64,000 nucleotides of DNA. It comes from Streptomyces sp. 6-11-2. GTDB lineage: Bacteria > Actinomycetota > Actinomycetes > Streptomycetales > Streptomycetaceae. The notes under the pieces are model-generated. The model did no database searches. It was not told where the DNA came from and worked only from the letters and a program-made list of their open reading frames with translations. The position numbers and the translations under genes were made by a program. The DNA is taken from assembly GCF_006540305.1 (NCBI RefSeq), contig NZ_BJOR01000001.1, forward strand, positions 7,130,001-7,194,000, read 5' to 3'. Positions 9,659-17,581 of the stretch are shown here, in pieces. How positions within the stretch are numbered: position 1 is the first letter of the stretch; every line of letters starts with the position of its first letter.

Positions 9659-10357
9659 TCAGGGCACGATTCCGGCATGGCGTGCCGCGACAAGCCAGTC
9701 GGGGAACTCGCCCATCAACCGGTCGTACAACTCCGCGTTTGACATCCGCTTCGGGGCGTCGCCGGCGGGGAAGAAGCCAGCGTTGTCGATGACCCGCTTC
9801 TTCGGCACCTCGAGGTCGTCGAGCCTGCGCAGGAAGTCGAAACGGTCGGGGCCGAAGCCGATGAACTGCCAGAACATGGGCAGTTTCGCCGCCTTGCACA
9901 GCGTCTGTTCCGCGGCCCGCCGGGAGTCCGGCCCGCCGTCGGTCTGGAAGATGACGAAAGCGGGGTCGGTGCTGTCGGAGTCGAGGTAGTGGTCGATGAC
10001 TTCGTCCATGGCGGCCGCGTAGTTGGTGGAGCCCATGCGGCCGAGCGCTTTGTGGTGGCGGTCGATGCTGCCCTGGTAGTTGTCGACGCTGATGTCGGCC
10101 GCGGGGTGGGCATCGCTGTCGAAGAAGATCGTGGGGACGATGCCGTCGTCGTCGAGATTGGCGGACAGGCCCAAGGCCTGCTCTGCGAGGTGCTGCACGC
10201 TGCCATCGCGGTAGTAGCGGCTCATGCTGCGGGACCGGTCGAGGACCAGGTAGACGGCCGCCCGCTGCCCCGTCAGGTTGTTCTTCTCCAGGGAGACCGC
10301 GGCGGTCTTGGTGAGGTTGACCAGGCCGGCGGGGAGCTTGTCGAAGTTGATCGGCAT
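9659..10357 (-). CDS. VWA-domain protein, TerF-like (tellurium-resistance/stress family)
   Basis: A 232-residue protein starting MPINFDKLPAG. It has a von Willebrand A fold with the metal-ion-dependent adhesion motif DRSRSMS (DxSxS), the Thr of MGSTNYAAAMD and the Asp of FQTDGGPDS. This matches the VWA part of TerF-type proteins found with TerD calcium-binding proteins in actinobacterial stress clusters. No ter cluster is adjacent; a TerD-like gene lies far away at 51.8 kb in the same island. The role is inferred as protein assembly under stress. The start is chosen at the family N-terminus, not the longer frame. Confidence 0.8.
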   Translation of the reverse strand: MPINFDKLPAGLVNLTKTAAVSLEKNNLTGQRAAVYLVLDRSRSMSRYYRDGSVQHLAEQALGLSANLDDDGIVPTIFFDSDAHPAADISVDNYQGSIDRHHKALGRMGSTNYAAAMDEVIDHYLDSDSTDPAFVIFQTDGGPDSRRAAEQTLCKAAKLPMFWQFIGFGPDRFDFLRRLDDLEVPKKRVIDNAGFFPAGDAPKRMSNAELYDRLMGEFPDWLVAARHAGIVP

Positions 10358-10503
10358 CAGGGGTTCCTTGGCGGCGAGGGCGAGGTGAATGGCGACAGCC
10401 TGGAAGGAGGCGGTATCCGCACCCCAACCGGCCGTCGAACAGTCAGCCGAGTGGTGGCCCCGCCACGACGGGCGTGGCAGGGCCCTGCCTGTAGCGGCGG
10501 GGG

Positions 10504-10935
10504 TCACACCGTGCAGAAGCCGGAGGTCTTGAGAGCGTCGTTGATGGCCTTGCCCTCGGCTTCGGTGGTGGTGACGTCCTTGTAGCTGAAGCGCTGAGAG
10601 GCGGCCCAGTCGAGTGTGGAACCCCCGCCGTTGATGGAGCTGCACTGATTACGGGCGGCGTCGATGGCCTTGTCCTCGTAACGGACGACGTCCGGGGCGG
10701 CCTTGGCGAGCGCGTCGAGGAGCTGCTGGCGCTTCTGGCCGGTCGGCTTGGGCGGGATGTCGGCGGCCTTGTGGTTCTCGTCCTTCTGCTTCTGGGCCGG
10801 CTCCTTCTCGGCAGTGGCCGAGGGCTTGGGGCTGGCCGGCTTGCCGCTGTCGCTGCTGGTGCTGTCGTCGCACGCGGTCAGAGCGGCAGCGGCGGTCAGC
10901 AGGATGGCGGCATACGTGGTGGTGCGGGTCTTCAA
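10504..10935 (-). CDS. Small lipoprotein, unknown function
   Basis: A 143-residue exported lipoprotein. The TTG start at 10935 follows AGGGGAG by 3 bases and gives a signal peptide ending in the lipobox LTAC. A Lys/Glu/Pro-rich linker (residues about 30-60) leads to a small helical domain with two Cys residues (NQCSSIN and GFCTV end) that could form a disulphide. It occupies the same relative position in the left remnant as the DUF4190 membrane protein at 39975-40670 does in the main island, since the DNA just upstream is homologous in both places. Confidence 0.6.
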   Translation of the reverse strand: MKTRTTTYAAILLTAAAALTACDDSTSSDSGKPASPKPSATAEKEPAQKQKDENHKAADIPPKPTGQKRQQLLDALAKAAPDVVRYEDKAIDAARNQCSSINGGGSTLDWAASQRFSYKDVTTTEAEGKAINDALKTSGFCTV

Positions 10936-10953
10936 GATCTCCCCTGAGGCGTG

Positions 10954-11212
10954 ATGCATGGCTTGCGTGTGTATGACTCGTGAAGGAGCCGTGTGGTTGC
11001 AGGGGCGGGATGATTCATCCGGCCGTGTCCGATGAGTCCGAGCCACCGGGCGACGCCGTCCGGCGCAACGCCGGTCAACTGGCTGACGCGGATCAGCAAT
11101 ACGAACACGTGGGGCGAGGACGCCACGGGTGTGGCCGCCGTACAGCCAGAGCTTGTCCTCGACCGTGATGCCGAGTTCGAGGAAGGCTGTGCGAGCGCCC
11201 TGCCGCGAGGCC
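10954..11212 (-). pseudogene. Decayed duplicate of the 40.7-41.6 kb Spd-region genes
   Basis: Read leftwards, this stretch encodes a tail (ELGITVEDKLWLYGGHTRGV) that nearly matches the end of the product of 41457-42662, fused after a shift to a tail (LTGVAPDGVARWLGLI) that nearly matches the product of 41194-41457. Further left, 10960-11010 matches 40690-40735 at the DNA level (GACTCGTGAAGGAG). Gene order and strand are the same as in the intact region, with the middle deleted. This is the clearest evidence that 9.3-12.6 kb derives from an element related to the main one. Confidence 0.75.
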
Positions 11213-11338
11213 TGCCCGAGTCACCTCGTTGTCAGCCCAACTCCCAGGATCACGCGTCAGGTTGGGCACAGGCTCACCGCCGGTGTCCAGTGGACTCGTC
11301 CTTTTGCTGTTCAGTCGCCAACCTGTTGTACTGCGCGG

Positions 11339-11728
11339 ATGGTTATGGGGATCTGTGTTGTGCTCGGCGTGCTACTCGGCGAGGCGATCCGCCGTTGGCG
11401 ATCGCGGCGGGCCATGGAACGGGCCAAGGCGGGGCAGGCAGCCCTCTTCCTGATCGGGGCCAAGCGGCCGAACAGGGGCCGCTGGAGTTCGGGTCGGGTG
11501 CGAGCTGATGCTGAAGAGTTTCGATGGGAGCCTCGCTGGCCGTGGACTCGGCTCCGTGAGGTCCCGGCAGATCTGCGTTTTGTCCGAGTGCGGCAGCAGG
11601 AGGGCCTCGAATGGTTGTGGCTCCCGGCCGGCGTCTTGGTGATCGAGTGCGAATCGTCTGATGGACCGGTGTGGCTATGGGTCATGCACACGCAGCTGGA
11701 GCACGTAGTAGCGATGATCCGCTCCTGA
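11339..11728 (+). CDS. Membrane-anchored PH-like (DUF2550-like) protein
   Basis: A 129-residue protein with one N-terminal membrane helix (VMGICVVLGVLLGEAI) followed by a basic stretch and a compact beta-rich domain containing GRWSSGRVRADAEEFRW and WLPAGVLVIECESSDGPVW. The layout resembles DUF2550-type proteins with a membrane helix and a pleckstrin-like fold; the assignment is tentative. No partner is obvious. It lies between the decayed Spd remnant and another small membrane protein gene on the same strand. Confidence 0.5.
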   Translation: MVMGICVVLGVLLGEAIRRWRSRRAMERAKAGQAALFLIGAKRPNRGRWSSGRVRADAEEFRWEPRWPWTRLREVPADLRFVRVRQQEGLEWLWLPAGVLVIECESSDGPVWLWVMHTQLEHVVAMIRS

Positions 11729-11824
11729 TCACGGGTGCGGAATCGGCTTTAGTGGTGCTCATGATGTCGAGCGGACCGTCGAATGTAGGCTGCGCCGGCA
11801 GATGCTGATCACGCGAGGAACCTC

Positions 11825-12232
11825 ATGGAGCAATCGACATCCACGCTGAACCGTTTGGCCAACAGCAGCCTCGGAGTCGTTCCAGCTGTTGCCTGCACTG
11901 CGTACGCGACGCAAGCCGATACCGCCGTTGCGCGGCTTGCGGCTGGTCTGGCCCTGATCGGGTTTGCTGTCCTGGCAGTGCGGGGATATCGCCTCGGCGT
12001 GACATGTGAACACTCACGGTTGGTGATCCGTGGCTACCTTCGCACGCGGGTAATCGACCGAGAGCGCATCACGGAGATCACGGACTTCCCCGCGGTGAGG
12101 TGGACGGCGCGCAACGGACGTAAGCGATGGACCCCCCTCACGGCTTTCATGACGAGCCCAGGCGAAATCTCGGCTACCCGTCTCCACAAGGATCGTGTCA
12201 TCGGGAAGCTGCGAAGGTGGGCACGACACTAG
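11825..12232 (+). CDS. Small membrane protein with bacterial PH-like domain
   Basis: A 135-residue protein with a GAGGAACC ribosome site 2 bases before ATG 11825. Two hydrophobic segments (about residues 15-57) are followed by a beta-rich tail (HSRLVIRGYLRTRVIDRERITEI) of the kind found in small bPH2 membrane proteins. Function unknown. It is on the same strand as the preceding gene but separated by 96 bases. Confidence 0.55.
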   Translation: MEQSTSTLNRLANSSLGVVPAVACTAYATQADTAVARLAAGLALIGFAVLAVRGYRLGVTCEHSRLVIRGYLRTRVIDRERITEITDFPAVRWTARNGRKRWTPLTAFMTSPGEISATRLHKDRVIGKLRRWARH

Positions 12233-12324
12233 ACAAGCGTGGCGGCGAACGCCGATCTTCCTGCGACGGTGCTCCGTTCGGGTGCATTGCGGTTACGTTC
12301 GGCGCGCCGGGGCGTTGGGCCGGT

Positions 12325-12522
12325 ATGAGCAGGAGTCGTAGGTTGCGGGAGCTGTCAGGGCCGGCAGCGTTCGATCAGCTGCGAGCGCAGTTGGCTCGAG
12401 CTGCTGCTGGGGTGGCGAAGGCGGAGAGGTCGCCGCGGCGGAAGTCGTCCGAGGAGGCGCCGCGTCCGGCATCCGCGGAGCCGGACGACGACGGGGAGTT
12501 GGTGCCGCCGGGGTCGGACTGA
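12325..12522 (+). CDS. Hypothetical 65-residue basic/acidic protein
   Basis: A short frame starting MSRSRRLRELSG with an Ala/Arg-rich helix and an acidic Pro-rich tail. There is no strong ribosome site and no family match that I recognise. It is the last possible gene before the left att repeat. Confidence 0.35.
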   Translation: MSRSRRLRELSGPAAFDQLRAQLARAAAGVAKAERSPRRKSSEEAPRPASAEPDDDGELVPPGSD

Positions 12523-12591
12523 AGTCACTCCCCGTCTTCTCGCCGCCCTGGTGCGCGCGGTCGTCGGTGGAGCGGTCCCGACGTCCTGGAA

Positions 12592-12617
12592 GCGGAGGCG
12601 GACGGGAATCGAACCCG
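12592..12617. repeat. attL: 26-bp direct repeat of the tRNA-Sec 3' end
   Basis: The sequence starting GCGGAGGCGGACGGGAATCG is identical over 26 bases to 60246-60271, which covers the 3' acceptor strand, T arm and loop of tRNA-Sec. The match ends abruptly on the right (ATTTTTG here, CCTGCCC in the tRNA). This is the expected core site left by site-specific integration into a tRNA gene. Confidence 0.88.
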
Positions 12618-12798
12618 ATTTTTGACCCACCTGTGACCTGCAAAGACGTCGAGAATCTGGACAAATAGCCGCAGTTCGATGTCGTTGGATCACGCTCGGG
12701 GCCGCTCGGTCGCCCTCGGTTTGGCCCGGGCCAAGCGGCCCGTCGGCCAGCTCCAGTGATCAGCGCAGCGGTGAGTGTAGATCACCCCAAACGACAGA

Positions 12799-12825
12799 AC
12801 CCCCCAGCGGTGTCGGCTGGGGGGT
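12799..12825. terminator. Strong hairpin, probable terminator
   Basis: ACCCCCCAGC and its exact inverted copy GCTGGGGGGT are separated by a 7-base loop. No gene ends immediately upstream, so it may shield the element boundary from readthrough. The surrounding 12618-13041 contains no other supported gene. Confidence 0.6.
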
Positions 12826-12990
12826 CTGCGGTCGAACCGCCGGCGCCTGGGGAGCGGATGGCGGTTCGACCGGCCTGGGGTGGAGCTCCTTGTCTGGTGC
12901 TCCGCGGTGCGGGCTTCAATCGCACCGCCACTCGAACGTGTGTTTCCTGCGTGAAGCGCTTGCGTAGCGGCGCAAATGCACCCTCGGAAA

Positions 12991-13008
12991 TGTACCAACA
13001 AGGGTACA
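12991..13008. promoter_or_regulatory. Inverted repeat upstream of the XRE gene, putative operator
   Basis: TGTACC and GGTACA arms flank a 6-base centre, about 33 bases before the chosen start of the XRE regulator gene. The position suits autoregulation. Confidence 0.4.
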
Positions 13009-13041
13009 GACAATGATCACCGCGCCCACCAGCGTGTATGC

Positions 13042-13272
13042 GTGCCATCTGATCCCCTGCCCGACTGGGTCATCACCCGCCGCCGGGCCATCGGGGACAA
13101 CATCCGCACCGCCCGGAAAGACCGCAAGCTCAGCCAAGAGAAACTCGGCGAACTGACCGGCCTCGACCGGAAAACAATCAACCGGATCGAGCAAGGCCAC
13201 GGCACACTCCTCGACCACCTACTCCTCGTCGCGCACGCCCTCGAGATCCCGCTGGCGGACCTTGTGCGCTGA
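13042..13272 (+). CDS. XRE-family (Cro/CI-type) transcriptional regulator
   Basis: A 76-residue protein that is almost entirely a helix-turn-helix domain: IGDNIRTARKDRKLSQEKLG, GLDRKTINRIEQG and ALEIPLADLVR follow the XRE pattern. GTG 13042 was chosen because the sequence between an upstream ATG (12976) and this point looks noncoding and contains an inverted repeat; no strong ribosome site is visible for either. It converges on the ASCH gene, with a hairpin terminator between them. Confidence 0.8.
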   Translation: MPSDPLPDWVITRRRAIGDNIRTARKDRKLSQEKLGELTGLDRKTINRIEQGHGTLLDHLLLVAHALEIPLADLVR

Positions 13273-13287
13273 CCGGGGACGTGGAGA

Positions 13288-13329
13288 GGCCCCGCCCATC
13301 CGCCACGGGGGAAGCGGACGAGCGGGGCC
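13288..13329. terminator. Bidirectional terminator between convergent genes
   Basis: GGCCCCGC and GCGGGGCC form a stem enclosing a smaller CGC/GCG pairing. It lies between the stop of the XRE gene (plus) and the stop of the ASCH gene (minus). Confidence 0.6.
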
Positions 13330-13345
13330 AGCTTGAGGTGATGCG

Positions 13346-13705
13346 CTACGAACCGAGCAGCTCCATCTCGATCGCGAGGGCGCCGAGCGCCTCCTTCTCC
13401 GGCGGGTAGATGCCGCGGATGTTCGCGAGTTGCTGCTCGCGACTGCTGTTCGGATTCACGTTCGCCGGGCCTTCGCCGTCGAGGAGCTCCTCGAAGTCGT
13501 TGTAGGCGGTGACCCGCTTCACGAGCACGTCGCATGTCTCGTCGGTGCCCTTGATACGGAAGCGGATTGTGTCGCCCGCGGCCATGTCGGCGAGGTGCGG
13601 GTAGCGCACCCGGACCTCGATGCTTTTGCGGCCGGCGGCGACGAGCTCGAAGTAACGGCGGTACAGGTTGAGCTCGTGCCTGCGGGCGGTGGTGGCGTCG
13701 GTCAT
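13346..13705 (-). CDS. ASCH-domain protein
   Basis: A 119-residue protein with the ASCH (PUA-like) fold: HELNLYRRYFELVAAGRKSI, VRVRYPHLADMAAGDTIRF and VLVKRVTAYNDFEELL. The Gly-Lys-Ser-hydrophobic-Glu-hydrophobic-Arg pattern (GRKSIEVRV) is characteristic. ASCH proteins bind or process RNA or modified nucleosides (YqfB is an amidohydrolase of acetylcytidine). The start ATG overlaps the stop of the upstream synthetase-like gene by 4 bases, so translation is coupled. That pairing suggests an RNA- or tRNA-directed role for both. Confidence 0.85.
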   Translation of the reverse strand: MTDATTARRHELNLYRRYFELVAAGRKSIEVRVRYPHLADMAAGDTIRFRIKGTDETCDVLVKRVTAYNDFEELLDGEGPANVNPNSSREQQLANIRGIYPPEKEALGALAIEMELLGS

Positions 13706-14808
13706 GGGGCGGTAACGCTCCTCGTCGGTGCGGACATCAGCCGGCCAAGCTCTCCGGCCGAGTACGAGCGGAAGAAATGCCGCGGGTCGGCGAGCAGCAC
13801 CTCGGCCATATCGAGCAGCCGGTCGGCGTACTCAGCGAGAGAGCCGGGCCACAGCCGAGTATCGAGCATCCACGGTGCCGACCGGTCCGGCAATGGCGCC
13901 TTGCCGTCACGGATGAGGCTCTTCGAGAGTTTCGCCCCGGTGTCCGTGACGACCTGCGGGCAGAACAGCCGGGTTGGTAGCTGCCCGCCGGTGAGCCCGA
14001 TCGCGGTCATGGCGTTGTCGACGAGGGTCGAGCCGAACACCCAGTCGCCGCCCTTGACCATGACGGACAGCCGGTCGCGGTCGGCGGCGGCGAGCTCTTT
14101 GACGAGGTTCCGGTACAGCGTTGCGAGGTCGAGGTACCCGCCGCCGCCCGGCCCGACGACGACCTCGTACAGTCCGTGATGCAGACACACCGCCTGCACC
14201 TCGGCGTGCTCGGCATCGAGCAGGATGCGGGTCCGTTCGGCTGACTTCTCGGCCCACCCGCAGCCCGGTTCCGGGCAAGGCACGCGGACGTGCGGCACAC
14301 CGTGTGCCGGGTCGAGCCACCAGCGGGCGGCATCGATGCGGCGGTGTGCGCGCAGCCATGTGCGCCGGTACTGCTCGGTCCGTTGCTGCTGCGAGTACAT
14401 CTCGACCTGGTACGGGATCGACAGGCGCTCGGACAGGGCGTCGAATAACGGCCGGTACAGTTCGTCGACCTGCTCGGCGAGGACGTCCTCGCCGAGCGCG
14501 TGCGCGTAGGCGCGCTGGTACCGGTGCCCCGTCGCCGGGTCGACGACGACCTCGTGCGGGGCGTTGTCGAGGGCGCCGAATGCAACCTCGACGTGGATGC
14601 CGAAGCGCCGCCGGACCCGAGCCGCGGCGGCGAATGCGAGGGAGTGCACGAGGGACGTGCCCAAGTGGGGCACGCCGTTGATCTGCGTGCCGACCACGAA
14701 CGTGATGCGCTGGGGCGGTGCGGTGCGTATACGGGGTGCGAGGACGTCCTCGGCGGCGCTGAGGGCGTTGGCGAGCACTGTGTTCGGCGAGACGACTGAG
14801 ACGGTCAT
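13702..14808 (-). CDS. Class I aminoacyl-tRNA synthetase-like protein without anticodon domain
   Basis: A 368-residue protein with a HIGH-like motif in the nucleotide-binding loop (GVPHLGTS, residues 46-53) and a KMSKS-like motif (AKLSKSLIRDG, Lys 293 onward), the two ATP-binding signatures of class I synthetases. An insertion with paired Cys/His (CPEPGCGW, CLHHG) could bind zinc. GGDWVFGSTLVDNAM resembles the substrate region of class I LysRS. Only about 70 residues follow KMSKS, so there is no room for a normal anticodon-binding domain. It may activate an amino acid or charge something other than a full tRNA. Ribosome site GGGAG lies 4 bases before the ATG. Coupled to the ASCH gene. Confidence 0.75.
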   Translation of the reverse strand: MTVSVVSPNTVLANALSAAEDVLAPRIRTAPPQRITFVVGTQINGVPHLGTSLVHSLAFAAAARVRRRFGIHVEVAFGALDNAPHEVVVDPATGHRYQRAYAHALGEDVLAEQVDELYRPLFDALSERLSIPYQVEMYSQQQRTEQYRRTWLRAHRRIDAARWWLDPAHGVPHVRVPCPEPGCGWAEKSAERTRILLDAEHAEVQAVCLHHGLYEVVVGPGGGGYLDLATLYRNLVKELAAADRDRLSVMVKGGDWVFGSTLVDNAMTAIGLTGGQLPTRLFCPQVVTDTGAKLSKSLIRDGKAPLPDRSAPWMLDTRLWPGSLAEYADRLLDMAEVLLADPRHFFRSYSAGELGRLMSAPTRSVTAP

Positions 14809-14894
14809 TTCACTCCCTTGGTGAACGGGACCGTGGTGGTGTGGGTGTTGGGCGCTGAGGCCTGCTCTGCGGGCAGACGCCGTGGGTGTGACGG

Positions 14895-14978
14895 TCAGTG
14901 CGGGGCCTGTGCCAGCACAACGGAGAGGGCCGGGCTGGTCACGGCCACCACGTACACGAGGAGTCCGAGGACCTTCAC
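14895..14978 (-). CDS. 27-residue hydrophobic peptide, coupled to the upstream gene
   Basis: A GTG at 14978 overlaps the stop of the upstream gene in a GTGA arrangement, the same coupling used by real gene pairs in this window. The 27 residues (VKVLGLLVYVVAVTSPALSV, then a short polar tail) form one membrane helix. It could be a small membrane effector or regulator. It is too short for confident calling and no homologue search was possible. Confidence 0.45.
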   Translation of the reverse strand: MKVLGLLVYVVAVTSPALSVVLAQAPH

Positions 14979-15577
14979 GGCTCGACGATCCTGGGCTTGC
15001 CCGGCTCGGCTCCTTCGGCCAGCAGCTGGTACGCGCCGGCGGCGATCAGTCTCGCGACCGTGAGCGGCCGGCACAGCATCGCGGGTGACGGCATGGGCAC
15101 CGACCAGTACGAGTCGGCCTCGTGTCTCGCCTTCGAAGGGTTCAGCGGGGGGACGCCCAGGTAGCAGCCGCGGCCGAGGCAGTCGACGTCCTGGACGCGC
15201 CAGTCGTCCGCGGCCTGACGCCAGGTCAAGGGCATGCTGCCCGGGACCAGGGCGTAGTACCGGAGGTGGCGGGCGTTGCAGATGACGGGGCCGTCGGCGA
15301 GAGCTTCCTTAAGGAAAGCGTCCACTTCATCAGCGTCCGTGGTGTCGGCGACGGCCTGGATCAGAGCGCCAGGGATCCGCACGGCGGAGAACAGAGTCCC
15401 CAGGGGCAGTAGCGCTACGCCGTGCTGGTCCCAGTCTGCCCGAGCCTGCCTGGGCCTGGGGTGAGTGGAGAGCAGCCAGTGCTCGGCCGCCAGCTGCCGG
15501 TCGGCGGTGGGATGAACGAGCACGCCGGGCGCCGACTCGATAGGCCGACGGGCCCTCTGGCTGTTGTCACTGGTCAT
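14975..15577 (-). CDS. Hypothetical protein resembling primase-polymerase-like accessory proteins
   Basis: A 200-residue soluble protein. The blocks GVALLPLGTLFSAVRIPG, GPVICNARHLRYYALVPGS and CLGRGCYLGVP recall Streptomyces proteins often annotated as the N-terminal domain of bifunctional DNA primase/polymerase, but I see no acidic DxD pair, so catalysis is not claimed. Upstream by 86 bases is an XRE-TPR regulator; downstream are the coupled hydrophobic peptide, the synthetase-like gene and the ASCH gene, all on one strand. Confidence 0.5.
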   Translation of the reverse strand: MTSDNSQRARRPIESAPGVLVHPTADRQLAAEHWLLSTHPRPRQARADWDQHGVALLPLGTLFSAVRIPGALIQAVADTTDADEVDAFLKEALADGPVICNARHLRYYALVPGSMPLTWRQAADDWRVQDVDCLGRGCYLGVPPLNPSKARHEADSYWSVPMPSPAMLCRPLTVARLIAAGAYQLLAEGAEPGKPRIVEP

Positions 15578-15663
15578 CCTCGCGCCTCCACGGCCACAGT
15601 GATCCGGCTCACATCTGTGACCGTAGGGGCACGCAGGGTTAACCGAGGACCGGAATCCGGTCC

Positions 15664-16914
15664 CTACGCGGCGAGGATGCCGATCTGCACCGCCAACTCC
15701 GAGGCCCGACGCCGACGCGCGGCCTGCTTCGACTCCGTCTCCTCGAGGACGATGCGCCGCGCGTAGCCGTTGTAACGGATCGTCTCCGGCGCAGCCTCGA
15801 ACGCCTTCTGCAGCGTGGCGATCGCGACATCGGGCTGCCCATCGAGCTGGTAGCCACGGGCCTCCTCGATCCGGTGCCGCGCCCGACGCGGCCGAGACTT
15901 GATCACGGCCTTGTCCGCCTTGGCCGCCTGACGTACGGACTCACCGCCCTGGTGCAGTTCGACAGCGACGGTCACAGCGTGGGCGCCCATGATGGCCCTC
16001 GAGAACGACGTGACTGGGTGGTAGTAGTCGGCAGACAGCCGTGCGGCCATGGCGTTTGCCTTGTCCCAGTGATGCCAGGCGGTGCCGGTCTCACGGCGGC
16101 ACGCTGCGGTATAGCCGAGTTCGAATTGCAGGGCGCCGGCGATGGCCAGGACGTCATCGGGTGCGTCGGGCAGGAGCGGGTCAAGGAAGCGCACGGCTTC
16201 GAGATTGATGGCGTCGGCGGCGTCGAAGTGCCGCGGTCCGGAGTCCCGGTGGGCCTGGGCAAGAAGCCAGGCCGCGACGCCAATAGCGTGCGGGTCTCCC
16301 GAGTCCTGGGCCGCGACCATGCCGCGCTCGGCGACGCGCCACAGCAGGCTTGCGTCGGGCTGGTAGGCGATGAAGAACTGCGACAGGGAGTATGTCTGCG
16401 CCAGCAGGGCCTGCGCGGCGCGCCGGTCTCTGGCGGAGTCGGCGTGGCGAGCCAGAGCTTGCGTGTCCCTGATCAGGTCGGGCAGCAACTTGCCGATGGC
16501 CTCGCGGTGGTTCTTCGCCCCGTGCCGCGCCTTCCACGCCGCGTCCAGCCGGGCCTCGAGGTGGGCCACCGGGGGCGGCTCCACGGTCGCGGCCAGGGAG
16601 AAGTTGTCGACGGCGGCCTTGACCGCGGCGAGGCGGGGGTGGCCGGGGCCGGTGAAGAGGGGAACGTGCATGTCGGGGTGGCCTGTCAGGTCGGAGAGGT
16701 TGCTGACCCGGAGGGCCTCGGCGATCCGCATCACCATGTCGAGCCCGGGTGGCTGCTGTTGCCCGTTCTCGATCTTCTTGAGGGTGTGCGGTGAGATGTC
16801 GATGAAGTCGGCTAGTTGTGCGCGGGTCATTCCCCGGCGTTCGCGCAAGACTTGCACCCGCTGGCCGAACTTCAGCGGATCGGCGTACGGGTCCGGGGTA
16901 GCATCAGATGGCAC
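15664..16914 (-). CDS. XRE helix-turn-helix regulator with TPR-like C-terminal domain
   Basis: A 416-residue regulator. Residues about 16-75 form an XRE domain (FGQRVQVLRERRGMTRAQLA, SPHTLKKIENGQQQP). The rest is alpha-helical with alternating small/large residue pairs typical of tetratricopeptide repeats (AQALLAQTYSLSQFFIAYQP, AWLLAQAHRDSGPRHFDAAD). Such proteins in Streptomyces sense peptides or interaction partners. It is the first gene of the left-pointing run 16.9-13.3 kb and is the likely regulator of that block. Confidence 0.82.
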   Translation of the reverse strand: MPSDATPDPYADPLKFGQRVQVLRERRGMTRAQLADFIDISPHTLKKIENGQQQPPGLDMVMRIAEALRVSNLSDLTGHPDMHVPLFTGPGHPRLAAVKAAVDNFSLAATVEPPPVAHLEARLDAAWKARHGAKNHREAIGKLLPDLIRDTQALARHADSARDRRAAQALLAQTYSLSQFFIAYQPDASLLWRVAERGMVAAQDSGDPHAIGVAAWLLAQAHRDSGPRHFDAADAINLEAVRFLDPLLPDAPDDVLAIAGALQFELGYTAACRRETGTAWHHWDKANAMAARLSADYYHPVTSFSRAIMGAHAVTVAVELHQGGESVRQAAKADKAVIKSRPRRARHRIEEARGYQLDGQPDVAIATLQKAFEAAPETIRYNGYARRIVLEETESKQAARRRRASELAVQIGILAA

Positions 16915-17037
16915 GGTCTCGCCCCTCTCTGAACAGCTTCGTCACTGTCAGGGTAGGGGCGGGACCTTTCTCGCGTGAGGACTCCGGGCACAGGCCACCG
17001 GGGTGTCCTTGTCAGAGCCACCTCGTAGGCTTCTGGT

Positions 17038-17232
17038 ATGTCCCCCGACGTCCACGTCCCTGGTTCCGCGCGGCCGTCCGAGGTCGTGAACCAGGAGATT
17101 CGCGCCCTGGTCCGGGCATCCGGTGGCTGGCTGTACGGGGAGACGCGGGCCCGGTACGAGCTGCTTGTCGAGGAGTGGACCGTTGCCGTCGGGCGCGAGC
17201 GGATGCTCGGGGACGTCGTGAGAGCGGCGTAG
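17038..17232 (+). CDS. Small conserved-type hypothetical protein
   Basis: A 64-residue mostly helical protein (EVVNQEIRALVRASGGWLYG, RARYELLVEEWTVAV) with a mix of acidic and basic residues. It is the kind of small protein frequent in Streptomyces genomes and mobile elements. Six bases separate its stop from the next ATG, so the two are cotranscribed. Function unknown. Confidence 0.6.
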   Translation: MSPDVHVPGSARPSEVVNQEIRALVRASGGWLYGETRARYELLVEEWTVAVGRERMLGDVVRAA

Positions 17233-17237
17233 GATCG

Positions 17238-17447
17238 ATGCCCGTGGCAACCATCGACTTCCCCGCCGACCTAGTGGAGCTGGAACGCTCCGCCTGGGCT
17301 GCGCAGCAGGCCGGAACCCTCACCACCAAGCAGGCCGCCGCCGTGCACGAAGCCATCGGCACCTTCGCCGAGCAGGTCCAGCTGCCGCGACTCGACGTCG
17401 AGATGGGACTGAAGAAGGCCGTCCGACACCCGGCCGACAGCGCCTGA
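17238..17447 (+). CDS. Small helical hypothetical protein
   Basis: A 69-residue protein (MPVATIDFPADLVELERSAW, TLTTKQAAAVHEAIGTFAEQ) that looks entirely helical. It follows the 64-residue gene by 6 bases and is closed by a strong terminator, so the two form a compact operon divergent from the XRE-TPR gene. Function unknown. Confidence 0.6.
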   Translation: MPVATIDFPADLVELERSAWAAQQAGTLTTKQAAAVHEAIGTFAEQVQLPRLDVEMGLKKAVRHPADSA

Positions 17448-17520
17448 CCTGCGGCGGGGCGGCAGCCACCACGTCGTCGGCGTCCGTGCCCACGGACAGT
17501 AGACGCCTCAGGACATACCA

Positions 17521-17558
17521 CGGAGCGGACCGGCTCCTTCGGGCACCGGTCCGCTCCG
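17521..17558. terminator. Strong bidirectional hairpin terminator
   Basis: CGGAGCGGACCGG and CCGGTCCGCTCCG pair over 13 bases around a 12-base loop. It sits between convergent genes (17447 stop on plus, 17582 stop on minus). Confidence 0.75.
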
Positions 17559-17581
17559 CTACGTCTCGCTGTTAGTAGCGT

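Noticed and set aside
12127..12522. Longer version of the small gene before attL
   Set aside because: The upstream part overlaps the PH-like membrane gene out of frame; only the end from 12325 looks plausible.
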